Shown one piece after another: positions 1 through 6,331 of a stretch of DNA of 13,132 nt. The DNA comes from an uncultured Ruminobacter sp. GTDB taxonomy: Bacteria > Pseudomonadota > Gammaproteobacteria > Enterobacterales > Succinivibrionaceae. The notes beneath the pieces were generated by a model. The model was not told where the DNA came from and did no database searches. It saw nothing but the letters and a program-made list of their open reading frames with translations. Every line of letters begins with the position of its first letter. Position 1 is the first letter of the stretch. The translations under genes were made by a program, and so were the position numbers. The stretch covers positions 1 to 13,132 of the forward strand of contig CAAFXL010000314.1 of the NCBI GenBank assembly GCA_900767005.1. Reading direction: 5' to 3'.

Positions 1-71
1 TAACCAATTATAATTTCTCTCCTTCTTATGAAGTTAAAACCGACAGATTCCGTGAAGAGCCAAAAATTTAA
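1..71 (+). CDS. Possible C-terminal tail of an unidentified gene (partial)
   Basis: Reading the plus strand from base 3 gives 22 residues, TNYNFSPSYEVKTDRFREEP followed by KI, and a TAA stop at 69-71. The residue mix looks like a plausible charged protein end, and the gene would converge on purL. The other two plus frames hit stops quickly or begin with a stop. Only the tail is inside the window, so no family can be named. The minus strand here also carries an AAGGAG box at 19-24, which could belong instead to a leftward gene starting at or beyond the edge. The two readings compete, hence the low confidence. Confidence 0.3.
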   Translation, partial: TNYNFSPSYEVKTDRFREEPKI

Positions 72-131
72 AATTGAGATTTGGGAGAATAATTATTAAA
101 ATTTACTGATCAATGTCTGATCCATACTTAA

Positions 132-160
132 ATCATAAGTAATATTTTTAATTTTGTCCA
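132..160 (-). promoter_or_regulatory. Possible leftward sigma-70 promoter
   Basis: On the minus strand TGGACA (bases 160-155) is followed after 17 bp by TATGAT (bases 137-132). Transcription would start near base 125 and run out of the window to the left, where an AAGGAG box sits at 24-19. The match is decent, but AT-rich DNA yields such boxes by chance and no start codon is visible inside the window. Confidence 0.28.
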
Positions 161-170
161 ATTTACGATC

Positions 171-207
171 AAAAAAAGCCCTCAGAAAACAACTTTTTCT
201 GAGGGCT
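171..207 (-). terminator. Intrinsic terminator of purL
   Basis: A perfect 13-bp stem (177-189 with 195-207, AGCCCTCAGAAAA and its complement) closes a 5-nt loop. On the minus strand it is followed by seven T residues (complement of the A run 171-177). It begins about 20 nt after the purL stop codon. On the plus strand the trailing sequence is only loosely T-rich, so the terminator mainly serves purL. Confidence 0.93.
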
Positions 208-227
208 AATTTACTTAATTTAAAAAA

Positions 228-3200
228 TTAACCTAGAGCCTTTCTTGCATTTCTAAATGCACGAAGCCAACCGCTTCCTTCGCCCCAGTTATCTGGATGA
301 TAGCTATTAGCTACAGTTCTAACTACACGTTCTGGATGTGGCATCATAATTGTTACACGACCATCTTTAGTAGTTAAACCAGTGATACCATTTGGTGAAC
401 CATTTGGATTGAATGGATATCTTGTAGTAACGTTGCCGTAGTTATCAACAAATCTAACAGCGATAATACCTGAGTTTTCAACAGTCTGTAAATGAGCATC
501 ATCCTTAAATTCAGCTCGACCTTCACCATGGCTTACTGCAATAGCCATACGAGAACCCGCCATATCATTAAAGAAGATTGATGGAGACTTTTGGATTTCT
601 ACAAGACTAAATCTTGCTTCAAATCTTTCAGATTCATTCTTCACAAATCTTGGCCATAAATCAGCACCTGGGATAATGTCTCTTAAGTTTGACATCATCT
701 GGCAACCATTACAAATACCTAAAGCTAAGGTATCGTTACGGTTAAAGAACTTCTCAAATTCATCACGAGCACGTGAATTAAATAGAATTGATTTCGCCCA
801 ACCTTCACCAGCACCTAATACGTCACCATATGAGAAACCACCACAAGCAGCTAGTGCCTTAAAGTCTTCAAGTGAAACCTTACCACTTAAAATATCAGAC
901 ATGTGAACATCCACACAATCAAAACCTGCCTTATTAAATGCAGCAGCCATTTCATTTTGTGAATTTACACCCTGTTCACGTAAGATTGCGATACGTGGAG
1001 CAACACCCTTAGCAATATAAGGAGCTGCAACATCTTCATTGATATCAAATGAAAGCTTAAAGTTGATACCAGGATCCTTTTCATCACTCTTAGCATCAAA
1101 TTCACTCTTAGCACAATTTGGATTATCACGAAGAGCTTGCATATGATATGTAGTTTCTGCCCAAATTGATCTAAAGTAAACTAATGATTCATTGATAACA
1201 TCACGACCATCACGCTTAAACACAATTCTTAAGTCATCAGTAATAGTACCAATGTTATGGATTGCATGAGCAAGACCATGACCTGATAGGATATTTAATA
1301 CATCTTCAAGTTTTTCAGTCTTAACTTGGATTACTGCACCTAATTCTTCATTATAAAGAGCTGCTAAATCATCTTCGCCTAAACCATCAAGATTGATGCT
1401 TACACCACAGTGACCTGCAAATGCCATTTCAGCAACGGTTGTGAATAAACCACCATCTGACTTATCATGATAAGCTAAGATAAAGTTCTTACGATTTAAG
1501 AACTGAATTGCATCAAAGAAGCCCTTTAATTGAGTTGGGTTTTCAACATCTGGAGTTTCTTTACCTAACTGCTTATATACTTGAGCAAGAGCTGAAGCAC
1601 CTAAACGGTTCTTACCTAAACCTAAATCAATGTAAATTAATGAAGTTTCACCCATGTCAGTTCTTAACTGTGGAGTCTTAGTTAAACGAACATCTTCAAC
1701 ACGAGCAAATGAACTGATAATTAGTGATAGAGGGCTAATTACTTCCTTACTTTGACCATCTTGTTCCCACTTAGTCTTCATTGACATAGAGTCTTTACCA
1801 ACTGGGATAGTAATACCAAGTTGTGGACAAAGTTCTTCGCCTACTGCCTTAACTGCGGCATATAGACCTGCGTCTTCACCTGGGTGACCAGCGGCTGCCA
1901 TCCAGTTAGCTGATAATTTAACTCTTTCGATATCACCAATATCACAACAAGCAATATTAGTAATAGCTTCAGCTACTGCTAAACGAGCTGATGCTGCATA
2001 ATCAAGTAGAGCAACCGGTGTTCTTTCACCCATTGCCATAGCTTCACCATGATAGGTATCATATGATGCTGCAGTTACACCGCAATCAGCAACTGGTACC
2101 TGCCAAGGACCTACCATCTGGTCACGAGCAACTAAACCAGTAACTGTTCTATCACCGATAGTGATTAAGAAGGTCTTTTCAGCAACAGTTGGTAATCTTA
2201 AAATTCTTTCAGCAGCAGCCTTTGGAGTAACACCAGAAAGATTTAATTCTTTACCTTGAGCCTTTAAAGTAGTTACATTCTTATGCATACGTGGAGGTTT
2301 TCCAAGTAATACATCTAATGGTAAATCAATTGGCTGGTTACCAAAATATTCATCATTTAAAAGAAGATTTCTTTCTTCGGTTGCAGTACCAACTACCGCA
2401 AAACATGCTCTTTCACGTTCACAAATCTTAGCAAAAGTTTCATACTTTTCTTGGCTAACTGCAAGAACATAACGTTCCTGAGATTCATTACACCATAATT
2501 CATATGGGCTCATGCCTGGTTCATCATTTGGAACTTTACGTAATTCAAAGTTACCACCACGGTTACCATCATTTACAAGTTCTGGTAACGCATTTGATAG
2601 ACCACCCGCACCAACGTCATGGATAAATAGAATTGGGTTATCTTCACCCATCTGCCAACAAACATCGATTACTTCCTGACAACGACGTTCCATTTCTGGG
2701 TTATCACGCTGTACTGAAGCAAAGTCTAAGTCTTCAGCTGACTGACCACTAGTCATTGATGAAGCAGCACCGCCACCAAGACCGATGTTCATTGCAGGTC
2801 CCCCTAGAACAATTAATTTTGCTCCAACTGGGATTACGCCCTTTTCAATATGTTCAGCACGAATGTTACCTAAACCACCAGCAAGCATAATTGGCTTATG
2901 ATAGCCTCTAATTTCCTTACCATTGTGGCTTTCTACACATTCTTCATAAGTTCTAAAGTAACCATTGATATTTGGACGACCAAATTCATTATTAAAGCCT
3001 GCAGCTCCTAATGGACCATCAAGCATAATATCTAAAGCACTATCGATACGGCTTGGCTTACCAAAGTTAGTTTCCCAAGGCTGTTCGTAACCTGGGATTC
3101 TTAAATTTGAAACGCTGAAACCGCACATACCAGCCTTTGGCTTAGAACCAACACCAGTTGCACCTTCATCACGAATTTCACCACCAGAACCAGTAGCTGC

Positions 3201-4112
3201 CCCAGGATATGGAGAAATAGCAGTTGGGTGGTTGTGAGTTTCAACCTTCATAAGAATCTGAATTGGTTCTTGATGGTATGAATAAGCATGAGTTACAGGA
3301 TCTGGGAAGAATCGACCTGCAACTGAACCTTCCATTACAGCTGCGTTATCTTTATAAGCACTTAATACATAATCTGAATTATTTTCATAAGTATTCTTAA
3401 TCATCTTAAATAATGATTTTGGCTGAGGCTTACCATCGATAACCCAATCAGCGTTAAATACTTTATGACGACAGTGTTCTGAGTTTGCTTGAGCAAACAT
3501 ATATAATTCAACATCATTAGGGTTACGACCTAATGCGGTGAAACTCTTAACTAAATAATCAATTTCATCACTTGATAGAGCAAGACCTAAATCAATATTA
3601 GCCTTTTCTAAAGCTTCTCTACCATTATTTAAAATATCAACTGAAGTTAATGGCTTTGGTTCTTGTGAACTAAATAAAACTTCAACTTCTTCTAAACTAT
3701 TAAATACATGCTCCATCATGCGATCATGAATTAAGCTCTTAATAGTTTCAGCGTTTTCTTTAGTTGCTCCATCAATATAATAAGCGATACCACGTTCTAG
3801 ACGTAGAACCTTATTTAAATTACAATTTTGAGCAATATTTGTTGCCTTAGACGACCAAGGTGAAATTGTACCTGGACGAGGAGTTACAACAAAAAGCATG
3901 CCTTTAGCCTCATGCTCAACAATGTGTGGTCCATAAGTTAGTAACTTCACTAAAGTAGTTCTTTCTTCATCAGTTAAAGAAGAACTTAGGTTAGCAAAAT
4001 GTACATATTCAGCATATACAGAATTAACCTTAAGACCATGTTCTGCAAAGGCTTCTAAAAGCTTATTAATGCGAAATTCTGAAAGAGCAGGAGCTCCGCG
4101 TAATATCTCCAT
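228..4112 (-). CDS. purL: Phosphoribosylformylglycinamidine synthase (FGAM synthase, single-chain PurL)
   Basis: This enzyme catalyses the fourth step of cytosolic de novo purine synthesis: FGAR + glutamine + ATP give FGAM + glutamate + ADP + Pi. At 1294 residues it has the full length of the gammaproteobacterial large type (E. coli about 1295). Visible landmarks are the PurS-like N-terminal region, SEHCRHK at 211-217, KVETHNHP at 289-296 with the following Gly-rich PGAATGSGGEIRDE (303-316) of the first AIRS-like ATP-binding half, a second AIRS-like half with PVGKDSMSM, and a C-terminal class I glutaminase domain. In that domain GICNGCQM puts the nucleophile at Cys1134, and PHPERV supplies His1259 and Glu1261. 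The ATG at 4110-4112 agrees with the family N-terminus; the Shine-Dalgarno is weak (GAGAAG). The gene is monocistronic, with its own terminator. I found no classical PurR box upstream, only inverted repeats. No frameshift or missing catalytic residue was seen. Confidence 0.98.
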   Translation of the reverse strand: MEILRGAPALSEFRINKLLEAFAEHGLKVNSVYAEYVHFANLSSSLTDEERTTLVKLLTYGPHIVEHEAKGMLFVVTPRPGTISPWSSKATNIAQNCNLNKVLRLERGIAYYIDGATKENAETIKSLIHDRMMEHVFNSLEEVEVLFSSQEPKPLTSVDILNNGREALEKANIDLGLALSSDEIDYLVKSFTALGRNPNDVELYMFAQANSEHCRHKVFNADWVIDGKPQPKSLFKMIKNTYENNSDYVLSAYKDNAAVMEGSVAGRFFPDPVTHAYSYHQEPIQILMKVETHNHPTAISPYPGAATGSGGEIRDEGATGVGSKPKAGMCGFSVSNLRIPGYEQPWETNFGKPSRIDSALDIMLDGPLGAAGFNNEFGRPNINGYFRTYEECVESHNGKEIRGYHKPIMLAGGLGNIRAEHIEKGVIPVGAKLIVLGGPAMNIGLGGGAASSMTSGQSAEDLDFASVQRDNPEMERRCQEVIDVCWQMGEDNPILFIHDVGAGGLSNALPELVNDGNRGGNFELRKVPNDEPGMSPYELWCNESQERYVLAVSQEKYETFAKICERERACFAVVGTATEERNLLLNDEYFGNQPIDLPLDVLLGKPPRMHKNVTTLKAQGKELNLSGVTPKAAAERILRLPTVAEKTFLITIGDRTVTGLVARDQMVGPWQVPVADCGVTAASYDTYHGEAMAMGERTPVALLDYAASARLAVAEAITNIACCDIGDIERVKLSANWMAAAGHPGEDAGLYAAVKAVGEELCPQLGITIPVGKDSMSMKTKWEQDGQSKEVISPLSLIISSFARVEDVRLTKTPQLRTDMGETSLIYIDLGLGKNRLGASALAQVYKQLGKETPDVENPTQLKGFFDAIQFLNRKNFILAYHDKSDGGLFTTVAEMAFAGHCGVSINLDGLGEDDLAALYNEELGAVIQVKTEKLEDVLNILSGHGLAHAIHNIGTITDDLRIVFKRDGRDVINESLVYFRSIWAETTYHMQALRDNPNCAKSEFDAKSDEKDPGINFKLSFDINEDVAAPYIAKGVAPRIAILREQGVNSQNEMAAAFNKAGFDCVDVHMSDILSGKVSLEDFKALAACGGFSYGDVLGAGEGWAKSILFNSRARDEFEKFFNRNDTLALGICNGCQMMSNLRDIIPGADLWPRFVKNESERFEARFSLVEIQKSPSIFFNDMAGSRMAIAVSHGEGRAEFKDDAHLQTVENSGIIAVRFVDNYGNVTTRYPFNPNGSPNGITGLTTKDGRVTIMMPHPERVVRTVANSYHPDNWGEGSGWLRAFRNARKALG

Positions 4113-4142
4113 AACGACTTCTCAATCCAAGTTAATTACATC

Positions 4143-4165
4143 GATTACTAAAAAAATTAGTAATC
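4143..4165. repeat. 9-bp inverted repeat in the purL leader
   Basis: GATTACTAA (4143-4151) is complementary to TTAGTAATC (4157-4165) around a 5-nt A/T loop. It lies 31-53 bases before the purL start codon and so is probably in the purL 5' untranslated RNA. It is AT-rich and lacks a T tract, so it is not a terminator. It could be an operator or an mRNA hairpin. Confidence 0.6.
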
Positions 4166-4175
4166 TAAAAACATA

Positions 4176-4229
4176 ATGAATAAGCTTAAAAATTCCCTAA
4201 AAATTAGGTCATAAAAACGCTTTATTCAT
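4176..4229. repeat. Bulged inverted repeat with a nested hairpin upstream of purL
   Basis: ATGAATAAGC (4176-4185) pairs with GCTTTATTCAT (4219-4229), leaving one unpaired base. Inside lies a small nested stem, CCTAA (4196-4200) with TTAGG (4204-4208). The arrangement could fold as an RNA structure in the purL leader or act as a DNA operator. It contains AAGCTT within a 12-bp word that recurs near gdhA. Confidence 0.5.
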
Positions 4230-4242
4230 ACCATAAAATAAT

Positions 4243-4278
4243 AAATACAAAATTATCATTTCGAATAATTTTGTATTT
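4243..4278. repeat. Perfect 14-bp inverted repeat
   Basis: AAATACAAAATTAT (4243-4256) is exactly complementary to ATAATTTTGTATTT (4265-4278), with an 8-nt spacer CATTTCGA. It lies between the divergent purL and small-ORF transcription units. There is no GC-rich core and no clean T run, so it does not look like an efficient terminator. A dimeric regulator binding site is the simplest reading. Confidence 0.65.
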
Positions 4279-4403
4279 GAATTTCCATACTATCTTTTAA
4301 CAAATTTAGCCAAAAAATTCAATCTAAATTTATTTTTAAAAGCCTTTTACAAAAAACTTTTAAGTAAAAATTAATAAAGTCCTAAACAAAGCTTTTACTT
4401 TAC

Positions 4404-4432
4404 TTAACAATAGTTAATATTTAGAGTATACT
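4404..4432 (+). promoter_or_regulatory. Sigma-70 promoter of the small basic gene
   Basis: TTAACA (4404-4409) and TATACT (4427-4432) each differ from consensus at a single position and are separated by the optimal 17 bp. Transcription should start near 4439, leaving a leader of about 46 nt before the ATG at 4486. A 9-bp inverted repeat overlaps the -35 box and may be an operator. Confidence 0.8.
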
Positions 4433-4475
4433 AGTCCAAGTTTTAACTAATAAATATATTCTTAGTTTTATTTTT

Positions 4476-4480
4476 GGAGG
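4476..4480 (+). promoter_or_regulatory. Strong Shine-Dalgarno of the small basic gene
   Basis: GGAGG lies 5 nt before the ATG at 4486. It is the strongest ribosome-binding site in the window and is the main reason to accept the 44-codon ORF and this start. Confidence 0.82.
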
Positions 4481-4485
4481 AAGAA

Positions 4486-4620
4486 ATGAGAAAAGCAAAA
4501 AGATTTTGCACCTCTGCATCTAATCGTTTATCAAAGCACCGTAACCCATTAGCTCGCCAAAAACGTCGTAATCGTCAACGTCGTCACGTGCTATATGCGA
4601 TTCATATTTCAGATTGTTAA
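4486..4620 (+). CDS. Unrecognised 44-residue highly basic protein or leader peptide
   Basis: I do not recognise the family. The ORF encodes 44 residues, starting MRKAKRFCTSASNRLSKHRN. It then has an arginine-rich core (ARQKRRNRQRR, residues 23-33) and a more hydrophobic end (HVLYAIHISDC, 34-44). It has 10 Arg, 4 Lys and 3 His against a single acidic residue, as expected for an RNA-, ribosome- or DNA-binding miniprotein. It has a near-consensus promoter at 4404-4432, a GGAGG box, and an intrinsic terminator whose stem begins 8 nt after the TAA. This complete unit makes it much more credible than the overlapping minus-strand frame. It does not resemble the ribosomal protein L34, L36, RMF or SRA sequences I know. 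Because a terminator separates it from gdhA, it could instead be a regulatory leader peptide whose translation controls read-through. Function is unknown. Confidence 0.72.
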   Translation: MRKAKRFCTSASNRLSKHRNPLARQKRRNRQRRHVLYAIHISDC

Positions 4621-4628
4621 TTTTATTT

Positions 4629-4671
4629 AAGACGGTTATTAATCTTTTAATGCCGTCTTGATTTCTTTTTT
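4629..4671 (+). terminator. Intrinsic terminator (or attenuator) after the small basic gene
   Basis: AAGACGG (4629-4635) pairs with CCGTCTT (4653-4659). An inner ATTAA/TTAAT stem (4638-4642 with 4647-4651) extends it across a small internal loop, and it is followed by a T-rich run, 4662-4671. It starts 8 nt after the small ORF's stop, close enough for a ribosome on the last codons to cover its left arm. It lies about 200 nt before gdhA, so it either insulates gdhA or attenuates read-through into it. Confidence 0.82.
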
Positions 4672-4778
4672 CAAAAAATCCTTTCTTATCCTTTCTTTTC
4701 ACCACAAATCAATTTTTTAAGATTGTTTAATTTTTGTGCATTAATTTTCATTTTTCAAAAAAAATATTTAATTATTTA

Positions 4779-4853
4779 AAATTTTGTTAGCTTAAGCTTT
4801 TTATTTTAAGGTAAAATACGCAATTGCTTAATGTAAGCTTAAAAACAAAATTT
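4779..4853. repeat. Long inverted repeat flanking the gdhA promoter region
   Basis: AAATTTTGTT plus TTAAGCTT (4779-4788 and 4792-4799) are mirrored by AAGCTTAA plus AACAAAATTT (4835-4842 and 4844-4853). That makes 18 paired positions, broken only by AGC on one side against A on the other. The arms are about 35 bp apart and enclose the likely gdhA -10 box. The left arm contains a perfect 10-bp palindrome, AGCTTAAGCT (4789-4798). Such spacing suits a pair of operator half-regions or a looped regulator; this role is inferred. Confidence 0.6.
4787..4817 (+). promoter_or_regulatory. Tentative gdhA promoter
   Basis: TAAAAT at 4812-4817 is the best -10 candidate, about 53 bp before the gdhA ATG. 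The only -35 candidate, TTAGCT at 4787-4792, is poor and 19 bp away, so activation by a regulator would be expected. TATACA at 4853-4858 also resembles a -10 box, but it would start transcription almost at the start codon. Confidence 0.33.
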
Positions 4854-4869
4854 ATACAGGATATAGAAA

Positions 4870-6210
4870 ATGCAATTATTAAAGCCAGTTATGGATAGCG
4901 TTATTGCACGCAATCCAGGTCAGTCTGAATTCCATCAGGCTGTTTCTGAAGTACTAGAAACTATCGAACCAGTTTTAGAAAAGCATCCAGAATGGATGGC
5001 TGCTGGTATCGTTGAAAGAATCGTTGAACCAGAAAGACAAATCATGTTCCGTGTATCATGGGTTGATGATAATGGTAAAGTTCAAGTAAACAGAGGTTAT
5101 AGAGTACAGTTTAACAGTGCGATCGGACCTTACAAGGGCGGTCTTCGCTTCCATCCTAGCGTAAACTTAAGTATTATCAAATTCTTAGGTTTCGAACAAA
5201 TTTTCAAGAATAGCTTAACTACTCTTCCAATCGGTGGTGGTAAAGGTGGTTCTGACTTTGATCCTAAGGGTAAGTCAGACCGTGAAATCATGGCTTTCTG
5301 CCAGAGCTTCATGACTGAATTAGCTAAGCACATTGGTGCTGATACTGATGTTCCAGCTGGTGATATCGGTGTTGGTGGTCGTGAAATTGGTTACCTATAT
5401 GGCCAATACAAGCGTATTCGTAACGAATTCACTGGCGTATTAACTGGTAAGGGCTTAGGCTGGGGTGGTTCTCTAGCTCGTACTGAAGCTACTGGTTACG
5501 GTCTATGCTACTTCATGAACGAAGCATTAAAGGCTAATGGTAAGAGCTTTGAAGGTGCTACTACTGTAATTTCTGGTTCTGGTAACGTTGCAATCTATGC
5601 TTGTGAAAAGGCTACTCAGTTAGGTGCTAAAGTTGTTGCAATGAGCGACTCTAACGGTTACATCTACGATGCTGATGGTATCGATTTAGCTCTAGTTAAG
5701 GAAATCAAGGAAGTTAAGCGTGCTCGTATTTCTGAATACGTTAAGACTCGTACTAGTGCTAAGTACACTGAAGGTTGCCGTGGTATTTGGACTATCAAGT
5801 GTGATATCGCTCTTCCATGTGCTACTCAGAACGAAATCAATGAAGAAAGTGCTGACATTCTTCTAAAGAACGGTACTTGGGCTATCGGTGAAGGTGCTAA
5901 CATGCCTTCAACTAACGAAGCTATCGCTAAGTACTTAAAGGCTGGTATCATTTTTGGACCTGCAAAGGCTGCTAACGCTGGTGGTGTTGCTACTTCTGCT
6001 CTTGAAATGAGCCAGAACTCAATGCGTTTAAGCTGGACTTTCGAAGAAGTTGATACAAAACTTCAGCAGATCATGAAGAGCATCTACAAGGCTGCTTCAG
6101 AAGCTGCAGAAGAATATGCTCACGATAAGAATAACCTAGTTGCTGGTGCTAATATCGCTGGTTTCTTAAAGGTTGCTAAGGCTATGTATGCTCAAGGTAT
6201 TGCATACTAA
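4870..6210 (+). CDS. gdhA: NADP-specific glutamate dehydrogenase
   Basis: This enzyme catalyses reductive amination of 2-oxoglutarate with ammonia and NADPH to glutamate, the low-affinity route of nitrogen assimilation in the cytosol. At 446 residues it matches the hexameric E. coli type (447). Visible motifs are PYKGGLRFHP (87-96) in the substrate pocket, the signature GGGKGGSDFDP (122-132) with the catalytic lysine at about 125, PAGDIGVGG (162-170) with the catalytic aspartate at about 165, and the Rossmann loop SGSGNVA (235-241) followed by VAMSDSNG. The serine after the second strand there is typical of NADP-type enzymes. The ATG at 4870 has AGGA 8 nt upstream and gives the standard N-terminus. 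Ala is mostly GCT and Lys mostly AAG, unlike the neighbouring genes, which suggests high expression. An inverted repeat surrounds its promoter region, and a strong terminator follows. Confidence 0.98.
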   Translation: MQLLKPVMDSVIARNPGQSEFHQAVSEVLETIEPVLEKHPEWMAAGIVERIVEPERQIMFRVSWVDDNGKVQVNRGYRVQFNSAIGPYKGGLRFHPSVNLSIIKFLGFEQIFKNSLTTLPIGGGKGGSDFDPKGKSDREIMAFCQSFMTELAKHIGADTDVPAGDIGVGGREIGYLYGQYKRIRNEFTGVLTGKGLGWGGSLARTEATGYGLCYFMNEALKANGKSFEGATTVISGSGNVAIYACEKATQLGAKVVAMSDSNGYIYDADGIDLALVKEIKEVKRARISEYVKTRTSAKYTEGCRGIWTIKCDIALPCATQNEINEESADILLKNGTWAIGEGANMPSTNEAIAKYLKAGIIFGPAKAANAGGVATSALEMSQNSMRLSWTFEEVDTKLQQIMKSIYKAASEAAEEYAHDKNNLVAGANIAGFLKVAKAMYAQGIAY

Positions 6211-6237
6211 TTTAAAGCTTTAATAGCATAAATAAAC

Positions 6238-6270
6238 AAATCCCTAAGCTTTGGCTTAGGGATTTTTCTT
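6238..6270 (+). terminator. Intrinsic terminator of gdhA, probably bidirectional
   Basis: AAATCCCTAAGC (6238-6249) pairs perfectly with GCTTAGGGATTT (6254-6265) around a TTTG loop, and the plus strand continues in Ts. Read on the minus strand the same 12-bp stem is followed by TGTTTATTT, so it can also stop the converging operon that ends at 6332. Confidence 0.92.
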
Positions 6271-6331
6271 GGGGTTTTGATTTTAGTTTTAATTAGGTTT
6301 GTTTTAAGTTTAATTTATTACTTAATGAAGA

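Larger units (their letters stand above)
4113..4485. other. Divergent intergenic region between purL and the small basic gene
   Basis: This stretch of about 370 bases has no convincing gene. It is very AT-rich and carries three inverted repeats (4143-4165, 4176-4229, 4243-4278) on the purL side and a 9-bp inverted repeat TTAAGTAAA/TTTACTTAA (4360-4368 with 4399-4407). The last one overlaps the -35 box of the rightward promoter. Two AAGCTT words lie at 4182-4187 and 4389-4394. A purL promoter must be here, but I could not choose a convincing -35/-10 pair on the minus strand. No tRNA, rRNA or recognisable riboswitch core was seen. Confidence 0.6.

Noticed and set aside
676..906. Plus-strand 76-codon ORF inside purL
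   Set aside because: It is antisense to the conserved glutaminase domain of PurL, with no initiation signals or recognisable product.
4176..4214. 12-codon plus-strand ORF (MNKLKNSLKIRS)
   Set aside because: It has no Shine-Dalgarno, is very short, and coincides with an inverted repeat that explains the sequence better.
4360..4407. 9-bp inverted repeat TTAAGTAAA/TTTACTTAA overlapping the small-gene -35 box, as an independent operator claim
   Set aside because: In DNA this AT-rich a 9-bp A/T-dominated repeat 30 bp apart is not convincing alone; it is noted only in the intergenic entry.
4113..4442. Search for a PurR operator or purine riboswitch upstream of purL
   Set aside because: No ACGCAAACGTTTGCGT-like site and no conserved purine riboswitch core could be seen; AACGC at 4216-4220 is too short to count.
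4520..4705. Minus-strand 61-codon ORF overlapping the small basic gene
   Set aside because: It runs antisense through the small gene and its terminator, has no good Shine-Dalgarno, and the plus-strand ORF has promoter, GGAGG and terminator in order.
5130..5333. Minus-strand 67-codon ORF inside gdhA
   Set aside because: It is antisense to the invariant substrate-binding and catalytic motifs of GdhA, so it is a by-product of that gene's codon bias.
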